A stretch of 15,972 nt of DNA from positions 1-15,972 of the forward strand of contig JAPLJW010000233.1 in the NCBI GenBank assembly GCA_026388365.1. Direction: 5' to 3'. This DNA is from Deltaproteobacteria bacterium. Lineage in GTDB: Bacteria > Desulfobacterota > Syntrophia > Syntrophales > UBA5619. Position numbers and translations under genes: made by a program. Of the stretch, positions 6,317 through 13,218 are shown piece after piece. The notes under the pieces are model-generated. The model searched no databases and was not told the origin of the DNA. It saw only the letters and a program-made list of their open reading frames with translations. Within the stretch, counting starts at the first letter, position 1; the number at the start of each line of letters is the position of its first letter.

Positions 6317-6869
6317 AAAAAGAATGACAAATCCCGTCGATGTTCAGAAAGCGTGGGGGGAGCGAGACGTCGCAAACGAAGACAGAAGGTTAAAAGGCCT
6401 ATCTTTAGCCGGTGCCGACAACCGCTGCATCAGAGAAATAGATGACGGAAGTTTTCGTCCCGATGATAAAAAAGACGCGGCAGACAGGACCGTTTTATTG
6501 ATGCTGACGCAGGATCAAACGAGAGCGCTGCGAACCAATCCCCACATCGTATCCTTCTTAAGCACAAAGTCCGCCGAAGGATCGGAAGCCCTGAGAGATC
6601 GGGACGGGACGATTGTGGTCAAATTTGAATTCGGGTCGATACCCCCTATGCGATTATTGAAAGTGGAAGAAGTGATTCAGATGCTCAGAATCAGCAGGAG
6701 TTATCTCAACAAGCTTGTCAGGCAAGGGAAGTTGAAGAGCTACAAGCTCGGGCGGCTCCGGCGCCTTATACTCGATGATATTCTTTCCTATCTTGAAGGC
6801 AGCCGGGAGTTGACCAGCATGCGGCAACAGGATTCGGAATCGAAAATAATCCAAAAAGGGACTGCGTAA
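6288..6869 (+). CDS. Excisionase/MerR-like helix-turn-helix protein
   Basis: The 193-residue protein starts at ATG 6288 after a purine-rich GAGAGGGGGGAAGC ribosome site. The C-terminal part (about 122-172) is an excisionase-type winged helix: LLKVEEVIQMLRISRSYLNKLVRQGKLKSYKLGRLRR, here split as LLKVEEVIQMLRISR and SYLNKLVRQGKLKSYKLGRL, then a domain closing with ILDDILSYLEGS. This fold binds DNA in excisionases, transposon regulators and MerR-type regulators. The N-terminal 120 residues are hydrophilic and not recognised. It lies 27 bp before the ATPase gene and in the same transcript as the riboswitch, so it is more likely an operon-specific regulator or assembly accessory than a phage excisionase. 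No integrase is nearby. Confidence 0.7.
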   Translation: MEKICIVKLRKRMTNPVDVQKAWGERDVANEDRRLKGLSLAGADNRCIREIDDGSFRPDDKKDAADRTVLLMLTQDQTRALRTNPHIVSFLSTKSAEGSEALRDRDGTIVVKFEFGSIPPMRLLKVEEVIQMLRISRSYLNKLVRQGKLKSYKLGRLRRLILDDILSYLEGSRELTSMRQQDSESKIIQKGTA

Positions 6870-6896
6870 CGTTATATCAGACAGGAGGTATGAATC

Positions 6897-8243
6897 ATGT
6901 ATTATGAATATTGGGGTCTGAAAAAACCAGCCTTTGACAATGTTCCCGACCCGTCCATGTACGTGGAATGCCACGCTTCCATGGAAAATGCCATCGCGGA
7001 AACGCTCTTTGCTATTGAGGAAGGCGATGAGTGCATCGCGGTGATCGTTGGCGACGTCGGTCTGGGAAAAACAATGTCCATACGAATGATGATTGACGCT
7101 CTGGATCAGGACAAATATAAAATCGCCCTCATCACAAATCCGGGCATCAGCTTTGTGCAGATCCTTCAGGAGATTATCGGTCAACTCACGGGGAAGCAGT
7201 GCGAGGAAAAGAGGAAGGTGGATCTGTTGGAAATCTTCAATCGCCTCCTCTTTTCGACCCTGGAGGAGGGCAGGAAAATACTTATTTTCATTGATGAGGC
7301 CAATGCCATTACCCCCATGAATCTGGAAAATCTCCGTTTGCTGACGAACATGCAGGGCGATAAAAGAAATCTCTTTACGATGGTGCTTGCCGGGCAGATT
7401 GAGTTTGCCCGGAGGCTTGAACACCCGAAGCGGGCCAACCTTTTTCAACGGGTTGGAACCTACAGCAGAATCGACAAACTCGAATCGGTCGACAAGGTCA
7501 GAAAGTATGTTGAAACCAGAGTGGCGCTGGCAGGGGCGACGAAAAGGATTTTTGCAGACGATGCCTTTGATATCCTTTGGGAACAGTCTGATCATGGCGT
7601 CCCGCGCTTGGTCAACAAGTTGTCCAAACTCTGCCTGAAGGCCGGCGAGACGAACCATTTTGAATGGATCACCGGTGAAATTGTGGGGCAAATCAGTTCT
7701 CGTTTTCATAAATTGACGGGACCCGCCATCCAGAAAAGAAAATCGCGCAGATGCATTCCAACGGAAGTTCAGTCAGGTGGGAACCCAAAAGCGGAGGGGA
7801 ACGAGGCTGCAGACGTTACCCATCCGGAAGAAGAATGGTCAGGCCGGATTGAAAATGAACAAACGGCGTTTATCACGCAGCAGACCTTGCCGCAGGAAGA
7901 GCGAAATGCGGAGGGGGAAGCGTCGGACCCGGCAGCAAAAGACGCCATGTCATTCACACCACCACAACAGTCTCATGAGGAACCGGAACACGCAAAGAGG
8001 GATTCCGAAGCGGAGATGTGCATCGGCCATGTCAGAATAAAAATAAATTTCCCCGAACACTTGATGAAACAATCCTTGTCATCCAGTCAGGAATACCGTT
8101 TTAAATTGGCCGGCGGGATCGCTGCCGAAACGCTGAGAAAATATCCTCACCTGGTAACGTCTCATTCCACAGATCCTGTTCCGATTTGGCTGGAGATCCG
8201 GGATTTTGTACTGAACCGGATTACGCATACAAGCCGTATGTAA
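6897..8243 (+). CDS. ExeA/GspA/MshM-family AAA ATPase
   Basis: The 448-residue protein opens with the family signature MYYEYWGLKKPAFDNVPDPS. It has Walker A GDVGLGKT (52-59), Walker B ILIFIDEA (128-135) and a sensor-2-type GVPRLVNKL (234-242). The ATPase domain ends near residue 275. Relatives include ExeA/GspA of type II secretion, MshM of MSHA pilus biogenesis and the ATPase of PEP-CTERM loci. Unlike ExeA, no membrane helix or peptidoglycan-binding domain follows. Instead there is an acidic, probably disordered linker (about 285-375) and a small C-terminal block of about 70 residues that I do not recognise. The ATG at 6897 lies 7 nt after AGGAGGT, an excellent ribosome site. It would act at the cytoplasmic face of an envelope assembly machine. 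The closest role is inferred from the following TPR gene, as in mshM-mshN. Confidence 0.88.
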   Translation: MYYEYWGLKKPAFDNVPDPSMYVECHASMENAIAETLFAIEEGDECIAVIVGDVGLGKTMSIRMMIDALDQDKYKIALITNPGISFVQILQEIIGQLTGKQCEEKRKVDLLEIFNRLLFSTLEEGRKILIFIDEANAITPMNLENLRLLTNMQGDKRNLFTMVLAGQIEFARRLEHPKRANLFQRVGTYSRIDKLESVDKVRKYVETRVALAGATKRIFADDAFDILWEQSDHGVPRLVNKLSKLCLKAGETNHFEWITGEIVGQISSRFHKLTGPAIQKRKSRRCIPTEVQSGGNPKAEGNEAADVTHPEEEWSGRIENEQTAFITQQTLPQEERNAEGEASDPAAKDAMSFTPPQQSHEEPEHAKRDSEAEMCIGHVRIKINFPEHLMKQSLSSSQEYRFKLAGGIAAETLRKYPHLVTSHSTDPVPIWLEIRDFVLNRITHTSRM

Positions 8244-8269
8244 ATGCTTCCGAGAGGGGAGATAGATTT

Positions 8270-9190
8270 ATGAACCATCGGGATCGGGTCTCTGCCCGCC
8301 GGTCGTTTCATAAGGAAGGCACGCAGGATAAGGCAGAAGACGGCCGTTATGAGGACATGCAATCTTATCCTGCGGGCACCGGCTGTGAGGATTCCCATGC
8401 CGACACCCATGCGAATCTGGGATTCTTTTATCTGGAACAGGGGAAACCCGAAGAGGCTTTAGTCTGTTTCAGCAAGGTCATTGAGTTGGAGCCCAATAAT
8501 CCGGAAGCTTACAATAACATGGGATATGTCCATGAAACGATGGATCGCCTGTCCGGTGCGCTGCACCTGTATCAAAAGGCCCTGGCGCTGGACAAAAATA
8601 ATGTGGAAGCATTCATCAACATTGCGCATATCCGCGATATGGAGGGCAACTACCCTGGAGCCCTTCAGAACTATAAAGCGGCGCTGGCCATCGAACCGGA
8701 TCATGTCAATGCGCACTTTTGTCTCGGCGTCCTTTACGACCGGTATGATATGTTCGATGAGGCCATTGATCAGTATCAACAGGTTCTGGATCTCGATCCC
8801 CTGCACCGAAAGGCCATCTTCAATCTGAGCAATCTCTATATTCAAACGGGAAATGACCCTGCGGCTATTGAACTTTTGAAACTTCTACTCGAACAGGATC
8901 CGGATTATGCGGAGGCCTGGAACAATATGGGCTCTCTCTACGAAGAACTCGGTCAAATCGACATGGCCTTGAGTGCTTGGCAGCAGTGCCTGACATTGCA
9001 GCCCACGCAGGTCAAGGCGAACATTAATCTGGCGCGCATCCAGTATCGTTTATGGAAATCGGGTGGCAGCGGCTACCGCAAAGAAGAAATCATCAACAGA
9101 CTTAAATTTGTCCTTTCTCTTGATCCGCTCAGTGATCAAGCAAAAAACCTTTTAGAACGGGTTGAGGCAAGCGAGGAGGAGATTACTTAA
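8270..9190 (+). CDS. TPR-repeat protein, partner of the ExeA-type ATPase
   Basis: The 306-residue protein has a hydrophilic N-terminus (1-43) and six regularly spaced 34-residue tetratricopeptide repeats (about 44-77, 78-111, 112-145, 146-179, 180-213 and 214-247), then a weaker helical tail. No signal peptide or membrane helix is visible from this start. The ATG at 8270 has GGGGAGA 7-8 nt upstream. The frame is open further back into the ATPase gene, but that has no better ribosome site. It is separated from the ATPase gene by 26 bp. TPR proteins scaffold complexes, and in MSHA and PEP-CTERM loci one sits beside the same ATPase family. It is the last gene of the riboswitch operon; the next gene is on the other strand. 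Confidence 0.85.
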   Translation: MNHRDRVSARRSFHKEGTQDKAEDGRYEDMQSYPAGTGCEDSHADTHANLGFFYLEQGKPEEALVCFSKVIELEPNNPEAYNNMGYVHETMDRLSGALHLYQKALALDKNNVEAFINIAHIRDMEGNYPGALQNYKAALAIEPDHVNAHFCLGVLYDRYDMFDEAIDQYQQVLDLDPLHRKAIFNLSNLYIQTGNDPAAIELLKLLLEQDPDYAEAWNNMGSLYEELGQIDMALSAWQQCLTLQPTQVKANINLARIQYRLWKSGGSGYRKEEIINRLKFVLSLDPLSDQAKNLLERVEASEEEIT

Positions 9191-9284
9191 TTTTTTTCAA
9201 TCTGATGGAGCTTTCGTGGCCCCGCCGCTTTTTACGTCGTCCAGCCCATCGGGAAGCAGCGGAAATGTGGACGGGACCGTGCTT

Positions 9285-10211
9285 TCAGACCGCCCGGGTC
9301 TTCCAGATCCCGTCCTCCATGATGATCCGCGTCGTCTTGCCGGGACGGGGCGGCTGCCGGTATGCGGCGAGGGTGTATTCCGAATCGTGGGGGAGGCGGA
9401 TGCCGAAACTGTCCGCCGTCCGGAAGGCCTCGGGGTAGATTGTGAAGATCCGCTGCGCCCGGGCGACGTCAAAGAGCTGCCTGGTATTGGAAAAGGCCAG
9501 CAATTCTTCGATCGTCTTGAGGGTGGGCGGCATCAGGACGATCCGCCCCGCCGCGTGCTCCGCCAGCGCGAAGGCAGGGGTCAGCCAGCGGGACTCCGTC
9601 AGCTCCATCCGGTCGTGGACGGGGACCTGACCTTCCGGGAGTCTGGCCAGGAAAAAACGGGCGTCGAACCGCCGGGGCTCGATCTCCGGGGTGATCCAAT
9701 GGGAATAGGGGACCAGCAGATCGGGGGCGAAGAGGAGTCCTTCCCGCCGGACCATCTCTAAAAGGGTGAGTCTCCCCTCGTGGAGTTCCAGACGATAGGC
9801 GGCGAATCGGGCGGCCGTTTCCGGAGCGGACAGATCGACCACGCTTCCGCGGGCGTCGCGGGCAAGAAGCACCCCCGCCTCCTCGAAGGTTTCCCGGATG
9901 GCCGCCACAAAGAGACTGAGGGCAGTCGCCTCCGGAAGGTCCGTTTCCTGGATCAGGCGTTTAGCATCGGCCACGCGGAAACCGTCAAAGCAGGCCACCA
10001 GTTCCGGGGCCGCATCGGCGTCGTCCAGGCGGCCTCCGGGAAAGACATAGGCCCCGCCCATGAAGACCTGGTTCCGACCGCGCCGCATGAGGAAGACCTC
10101 ATAGGGCCCTCCTGCCCGGTCGCGGAGCAGGATAACCGTTGCGGCATCCCGCGGTGTCCGGTCCACTCTGGTTCTGCCTTCGCTTTTCGTGAAAAAGCTG
10201 CCCGTCCCCAA
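9285..10211 (-). CDS. NUDT19-like Nudix hydrolase
   Basis: From a TTG at 10211 the protein has 308 residues; the TTG sits 8 nt after GGAG. An ATG at 10250 is open but lies inside the SDR gene's last codons with no clear ribosome site. The Nudix box is split: GGRLDD (about residues 59-64) and, after roughly 40 inserted residues, RETFEEAGV (106-114). This gap is characteristic of the NUDT19/RP2 branch, whose mammalian members hydrolyse CoA and acyl-CoA diphosphate bonds. The core also shows TPRDAATVILLRD and FMGGAYVFPGG. It is 16 bp downstream of the SDR gene and probably co-transcribed. A role in CoA or acyl-CoA turnover is an inference from the family; other nucleotide-diphosphate substrates are possible. 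Confidence 0.85.
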   Translation of the reverse strand: MGTGSFFTKSEGRTRVDRTPRDAATVILLRDRAGGPYEVFLMRRGRNQVFMGGAYVFPGGRLDDADAAPELVACFDGFRVADAKRLIQETDLPEATALSLFVAAIRETFEEAGVLLARDARGSVVDLSAPETAARFAAYRLELHEGRLTLLEMVRREGLLFAPDLLVPYSHWITPEIEPRRFDARFFLARLPEGQVPVHDRMELTESRWLTPAFALAEHAAGRIVLMPPTLKTIEELLAFSNTRQLFDVARAQRIFTIYPEAFRTADSFGIRLPHDSEYTLAAYRQPPRPGKTTRIIMEDGIWKTRAV

Positions 10212-10227
10212 TGGCTTTTCTCCACAA

Positions 10228-11016
10228 TTACTTGGCAAGCAGGCCGCCATCGTTCACCAGGATCTGGCCCGTCATGTAAGCCGAAGCGTCCGAGGCGAGA
10301 AAGACGGCAAGCCCCTTCATGTCGTCGCAATCCCCGATCCGCCCGAGGGGAATGTCAGCAAGCGCGAGGTCATAGGCGGCCTTGAATTCCGGCTTTTCGA
10401 TGTACGCCATCATATCGGTCCGGAAGAAACCGGGGGCGATCGCGTTCACGCGGATCCTGCAGGGCGCAAGCTTTACGGCGAGGTTCATCGTGAGCAAGTT
10501 GATTGCGGCCTTCGTCGAGTTGTAGGGGACGGCCGGGTGGACCATCTCCTCCGAACCCCGGAATCCCATGACCGACGAGATGTTGATGATATTGCCTCCG
10601 CCCTGGTTCTTCATGACGTTGGCGACCTTCTGGGTGAGGATCCAGACGCCGCGGACGTTTACGTTGAAGAGCTGATCCCATTTCTCCAGCGGGAATTCCA
10701 GCGTGGGCGCGCCCCATGTCGCCCCGGCGTTGTTCACCAGGATGTCGATCCGGGGAAATTTCTTCAGCGCCGCTTTGAGCATGGCGTCGATGGCCTCCGG
10801 ATTCGCCATATCGCAGGCAACGGGGAAAACCTTCACACCGAATCCCTCGGAGAGGGCCTGCGCCGTAGCCTCCAGGTTCTTCATCTTCCGGGAGGTGAGA
10901 ATCAGATCCGCCCCCGCCTCCGCGAGCCCCGTGGCGATGAACTTCCCGATCCCCCTGCCCCCGCCCGTCACGAGGGCGACCTTGCCGCTCAACCTGAACA
11001 GATCGTACAATTTCAT
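10228..11016 (-). CDS. Short-chain dehydrogenase/reductase (SDR)
   Basis: This is a classical SDR of 262 residues. It has the nucleotide-binding TGGGRGIG (17-24), NNAG (95-98), and the catalytic Ser region at 147-148 with Tyr165 and Lys169 (YNSTK). It closes with NDGGLLAK. Arg43 after the second strand (LTSRK) suggests NADP(H). A few extra residues lie between the catalytic Ser and Tyr, as in gluconate 5-dehydrogenase/RhlG/DHRS4-like members. The substrate cannot be read from the sequence; 3-oxoacyl thioesters or ketones are likely. The ATG at 11016 follows AGGAGG with a 5-nt spacer; a TTG five codons earlier lies before that ribosome site and is rejected. It heads a two-gene unit with the Nudix gene, divergent from the thioesterase. 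Confidence 0.9.
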   Translation of the reverse strand: MKLYDLFRLSGKVALVTGGGRGIGKFIATGLAEAGADLILTSRKMKNLEATAQALSEGFGVKVFPVACDMANPEAIDAMLKAALKKFPRIDILVNNAGATWGAPTLEFPLEKWDQLFNVNVRGVWILTQKVANVMKNQGGGNIINISSVMGFRGSEEMVHPAVPYNSTKAAINLLTMNLAVKLAPCRIRVNAIAPGFFRTDMMAYIEKPEFKAAYDLALADIPLGRIGDCDDMKGLAVFLASDASAYMTGQILVNDGGLLAK

Positions 11017-11185
11017 GCGAACCTCCTGCAATAGGTTATTGGGCCCGCGGGAAACGGGCGAACCTTACCTCTTCATAAATAAATTTGAAACCATGGGTGG
11101 ATCTCCCGGGGAGACGGAAGCGATTGATCATCGATCATAACGTCCCCGATGTCAATGTCAAAAAACCTCGGATGCATAACATCCC

Positions 11186-11214
11186 TTGACAAGCAAAAAC
11201 AGCCTTCCTATACT
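11186..11214 (+). promoter_or_regulatory. Sigma70-type promoter for the thioesterase gene
   Basis: TTGACA (11186-11191), 17 bp, TATACT (11209-11214) is a near-consensus housekeeping promoter. Transcription would begin near 11221, giving a leader of about 180 nt before the chosen start at 11403. Confidence 0.7.
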
Positions 11215-11402
11215 TCAGATCATTGAAAGCCCTGCCTTATTAAAAAAGGTTGCGATAATAATATCTTGCGCTGGTCATGACCATTCTTCCCAGCATAATA
11301 TTAAAAAACGCACTGTACGAAAAGATACGGGCTTTTGTTCTTCACAGAAAACGAGGAATCTGCTATGGGTTGGCTCAACCAATCGTCAGGGATATTCCAT
11401 CT

Positions 11403-11858
11403 ATGAAGCTGCATCCGATGTCTGATTACGAAGAGATCTCTCCGCGATTCAAAGAAGCCCTCATTCGTCGCATGAAGATGGATTCACCCTTCTGGCAACT
11501 CCTCGGGATGGAACTTGTAGATGTAAAGAAGGGCTGGGCTAAGGTCCGGCTTCCCTTTCACCACAAACTTGTCCAACCTCTGGGGATCGCCCATGGCGGT
11601 GCCGTCTTTGCATCCGCCGATTCCGCTGTTGCGATGGCGCTGATCGGTCTCGTGGACCGCGGCGACAGCTTCACGACTGTTGAGATGAAAATCAATTTTC
11701 TGCGGCCTTTCGACGGCGGTGAGATCTTTGCCGAGGCGAGAATCGTCCACTTGGGAACCAAAACGGCACTGGGAGAGATCGAGGTCCGCAACGGCACGGG
11801 CGACCTTGTCGCCATGGCCTTGGCGACATATATGATTATCAAAAAAACCGGGGTTTAG
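11403..11858 (+). CDS. PaaI-type hotdog-fold acyl-CoA thioesterase
   Basis: The protein has 151 residues from ATG 11403. The hotdog helix carries GIAHGGAVFASADSAVAMAL, with HGG at 64-66 and Asp73 where PaaI/YdiI-type thioesterases have their catalytic acidic residue. The strands TTVEMKINFLRP and AEARIVHLGTKTALGEIEV fit the same fold. It hydrolyses acyl- or aryl-CoA thioesters in the cytosol; the exact substrate is not predictable. The open frame extends back to 11277, but those 42 residues do not resemble the family and lie in the leader. A second ATG at 11418 (MSDYEE) is an alternative start. The ribosome site is weak (AGGGA about 11 nt upstream). Together with the divergent SDR and Nudix genes it suggests local acyl-CoA metabolism. 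Confidence 0.85.
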   Translation: MKLHPMSDYEEISPRFKEALIRRMKMDSPFWQLLGMELVDVKKGWAKVRLPFHHKLVQPLGIAHGGAVFASADSAVAMALIGLVDRGDSFTTVEMKINFLRPFDGGEIFAEARIVHLGTKTALGEIEVRNGTGDLVAMALATYMIIKKTGV

Positions 11859-11867
11859 TGTCCTCCG

Positions 11868-12005
11868 CAACGGGGCGGAACCTTTGTCCAGATCTACAAC
11901 TATCATTTCTCGCGGCAGTACGGCTTCTGGTAGCCCTATGTCGAGCAGGTGATCTATCGCTATCTCGATTGCGGCGACCTGAATAACGGCTTTGCCCGTG
12001 TGAAA
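11868..12005 (+). pseudogene. Remnant of an IS91-type transposase N-terminus
   Basis: In frame 11868 the translation reads FVQIYNYHFSRQYGFW, a TAG stop (11931-11933), then PYVEQVIYRYLDCGDLNNGFARVK. This resembles the zinc-binding N-terminal region of IS91-family transposases (YGFWRP...V..V...YL.CGDL..GFARV). The similarity ends exactly where the Cys cluster (R-C-x2-C) should begin and runs into unrelated sequence. No intact transposase or ends remain. It lies between the thioesterase stop and tRNA-Leu. Confidence 0.7.
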
Positions 12006-12048
12006 ATGTTGTTTATTAAGAGTAACGCTTATTGACTACCGTTGTTTA

Positions 12049-12080
12049 CACTTTTTTAAAAAGTGGGGCTATCGTGGGGC
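12049..12080. repeat. AT palindrome and paired GTGGGGC repeats beside tRNA-Leu
   Basis: CACTTTTTTAAAAAGTG (12049-12065) is a near-perfect palindrome. It runs directly into two copies of GTGGGGC (12063-12069 and 12074-12080) spaced 11 bp, one helical turn, apart. Such arrays occur as recombinase arm sites near tRNA attachment sites, but no integrase remains here. Confidence 0.35.
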
Positions 12081-12096
12081 AAAATGACCAATGACT

Positions 12097-12126
12097 GAAA
12101 AAGCAAAAGGGCGTTACGGTTGCCCT
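12097..12126 (-). terminator. Terminator downstream of tRNA-Leu
   Basis: On the minus strand AGGGC, an 9-nt loop, GCCCT and then TTTGCTTTTT form a short hairpin with a U-rich tail, 27 bp after the end of tRNA-Leu. Confidence 0.5.
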
Positions 12127-12152
12127 ATTGCCCGCAAGCCCTTGATTTCATT

Positions 12153-12240
12153 TGGTGCCGGAGGTCGGAATCGAACCGACATGATCGCAAGGACCGGGGG
12201 ATTTTGAGTCCCCTGCGTCTACCAGTTTCACCACTCCGGC
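12153..12240 (-). tRNA. tRNA-Leu (anticodon CAA)
   Basis: The 88-nt gene on the minus strand has acceptor GCCGGAG pairing with CTCCGGC, and an anticodon arm GGGGA-CTCAAAA-TCCCC giving anticodon CAA (codon UUG). It has the long variable arm of a class II tRNA, the T-loop GGTTCGATTCC, and an encoded CCA. A promoter and a terminator frame it. Confidence 0.96.
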
Positions 12241-12250
12241 GCGGCGCTGA

Positions 12251-12279
12251 TTATTAAAAGGGGGGCATTCAAAAGTCAA
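12251..12279 (-). promoter_or_regulatory. Promoter of tRNA-Leu
   Basis: On the minus strand TTGACT (12274-12279), 17 bp, TAATAA (12251-12256), 10 bp before the tRNA 5' end. Confidence 0.5.
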
Positions 12280-12289
12280 GAAAAATGTA

Positions 12290-12318
12290 TTGACAAGGCT
12301 CGAAACCCTGTGTTAGGG
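12290..12318 (+). promoter_or_regulatory. Putative promoter of tRNA-Ala
   Basis: A perfect TTGACA (12290-12295) lies 17 bp before TTAGGG (12313-12318), a weak -10. It is back to back with the tRNA-Leu promoter, and the tRNA starts 29 bp further on. Confidence 0.35.
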
Positions 12319-12347
12319 GCTTATCCGTTCCGCAAACGGAAACATGT

Positions 12348-12423
12348 GGGGTTGTAGCTCAGCTGGGAGAGCGCTTGAATGGCATTCAAGAGGCCGCGAG
12401 TTCGATCCTCGCCAGCTCCACCA
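12348..12423 (+). tRNA. tRNA-Ala (anticodon GGC)
   Basis: The 76-nt gene has acceptor GGGGTTG pairing with CAGCTCC, including the G3-U70 pair that marks alanine tRNAs. The anticodon arm CTTGA-ATGGCAT-TCAAG gives GGC (codon GCC). The T-loop is GTTCGATCC and CCA is encoded. Confidence 0.96.
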
Positions 12424-12431
12424 AGTCTATC

Positions 12432-12464
12432 AAAGGGGTTAACGGAAAACGTTAACCCCTTTTT
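12432..12464 (+). terminator. Rho-independent terminator of tRNA-Ala
   Basis: AAAGGGGTTAACG (12432-12444), loop GAAAA, CGTTAACCCCTTT (12450-12462) is a perfect 13-bp stem ending in TTTTT, 8 nt after the tRNA. Confidence 0.93.
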
Positions 12465-12667
12465 CTTGGAATGTTCGTCCTCGATCACCGTCACGCAGTT
12501 GATGACGGTTTCCCGCAATAAAAAACCCGAATCTCTCCAGAAACGGCATTGCTGAAAGCTCCGCCTCTTTCTCCTGCCCTGCGTTCATCTAAAAAGATAT
12601 CCAGAAATGGTCCTTTGGGAATGAACATGAAAGGCAGGAGGAGGTGCGGTTTCCCACTGCGTTTCAT

Positions 12668-12696
12668 TTGACATGGCCTTTAAGAAAGCGTAAATA
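12668..12696 (+). promoter_or_regulatory. Putative promoter of mscL
   Basis: TTGACA (12668-12673), 17 bp, TAAATA (12691-12696). The -35 is perfect and the -10 weak. The rest of the gap from 12465 to 12742 shows nothing further that I can name. Confidence 0.4.
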
Positions 12697-12742
12697 TCGT
12701 ATCTGATGTTGAAGTTATATTGAACGCGATGAGGAGGATAAA

Positions 12743-13144
12743 ATGAGCATATTAAAGGAATTTAAAGAGTTCGCCGTTAAAGGGAATGTCATTGACATGG
12801 CCGTTGGTATTATTGTCGGAGTGGCCTTCGGCAAGATCGTTTCTTCTGTGGTCAGCGATGTGATTATGCCCCCCATCGGTCTCATCATCGGCGGGATAGA
12901 CTTCAGTAAGCTCTCTATCATCTTGAAGGGAGTGCCGGGCGACCCCGCTGCCGTGGTCATTGCCTATGGCAAGTTCATCCAAACGGTTGTCGATTTTACC
13001 ATCGTGGCATTCATCATATTTATGCTGTTAAAAGCGATTAACACATTAAAACGAAAGGCAGAAGCCGTTCCCGCTCCGCCGGCGCCTTCAAAGGAAGAGG
13101 CGCTGCTTGCGGAAATACGGGACATCCTAAAGGAAAAACGGTAA
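12743..13144 (+). CDS. mscL: Large-conductance mechanosensitive channel MscL
   Basis: MscL forms a homopentameric inner-membrane pore that opens under membrane tension and releases solutes during hypo-osmotic shock. The 133-residue protein is the usual length. It has the amphipathic N-terminal helix ([15 protein letters not shown]), first membrane helix (about 15-45, with the small-residue pore face [15 protein letters not shown]), a short periplasmic loop (46-70), the second membrane helix (about 74-99), and the charged C-terminal bundle helix ([14 protein letters not shown]) after a Pro/Ala linker. The ATG at 12743 is preceded by GAGGAGG. It is a single-gene unit between tRNA-Ala and a strong terminator shared with the convergent chaperone gene. 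Confidence 0.96.
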   Translation: MSILKEFKEFAVKGNVIDMAVGIIVGVAFGKIVSSVVSDVIMPPIGLIIGGIDFSKLSIILKGVPGDPAAVVIAYGKFIQTVVDFTIVAFIIFMLLKAINTLKRKAEAVPAPPAPSKEEALLAEIRDILKEKR

Positions 13145-13179
13145 GCAATTCATAGAATAGGCGTGAATAACAATCGCAC

Positions 13180-13218
13180 AAACCCGGGCCGGCGATTCCG
13201 CCCGGTCCGGGTTTCTTT
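13180..13218 (+). terminator. Terminator of mscL, between convergent genes
   Basis: AAACCCGGGCCGG (13180-13192) pairs with CCGGTCCGGGTTT (13202-13214), 13 bp with one G-T, followed by CTTTT on the plus strand. It ends at the stop codon of the convergent gene and may also slow transcription arriving from that side, although no T-run follows on the minus strand. Confidence 0.8.

Noticed and set aside
6654..7709. A 351-codon open frame on the minus strand
   Set aside because: It lies antisense to the clear ExeA-type ATPase with intact Walker motifs, has no recognisable domain and no ribosome site. It is a shadow frame.
10189..11034. A 281-codon open frame on the plus strand
   Set aside because: It is antisense to the SDR gene, whose motifs (TGGGRGIG, NNAG, YNSTK) settle the strand.
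11277..11402. An N-terminal extension of the thioesterase
   Set aside because: The 42 extra residues do not resemble hotdog proteins and lie in the leader after a strong promoter; no ribosome site supports the ATG at 11277.
12321..12518. A 65-codon minus-strand ORF across tRNA-Ala
   Set aside because: It overlaps the tRNA and its terminator. It contains the GEDRTRGLLNAIQALSQLSY-type stretch commonly mis-annotated from tRNA complements.
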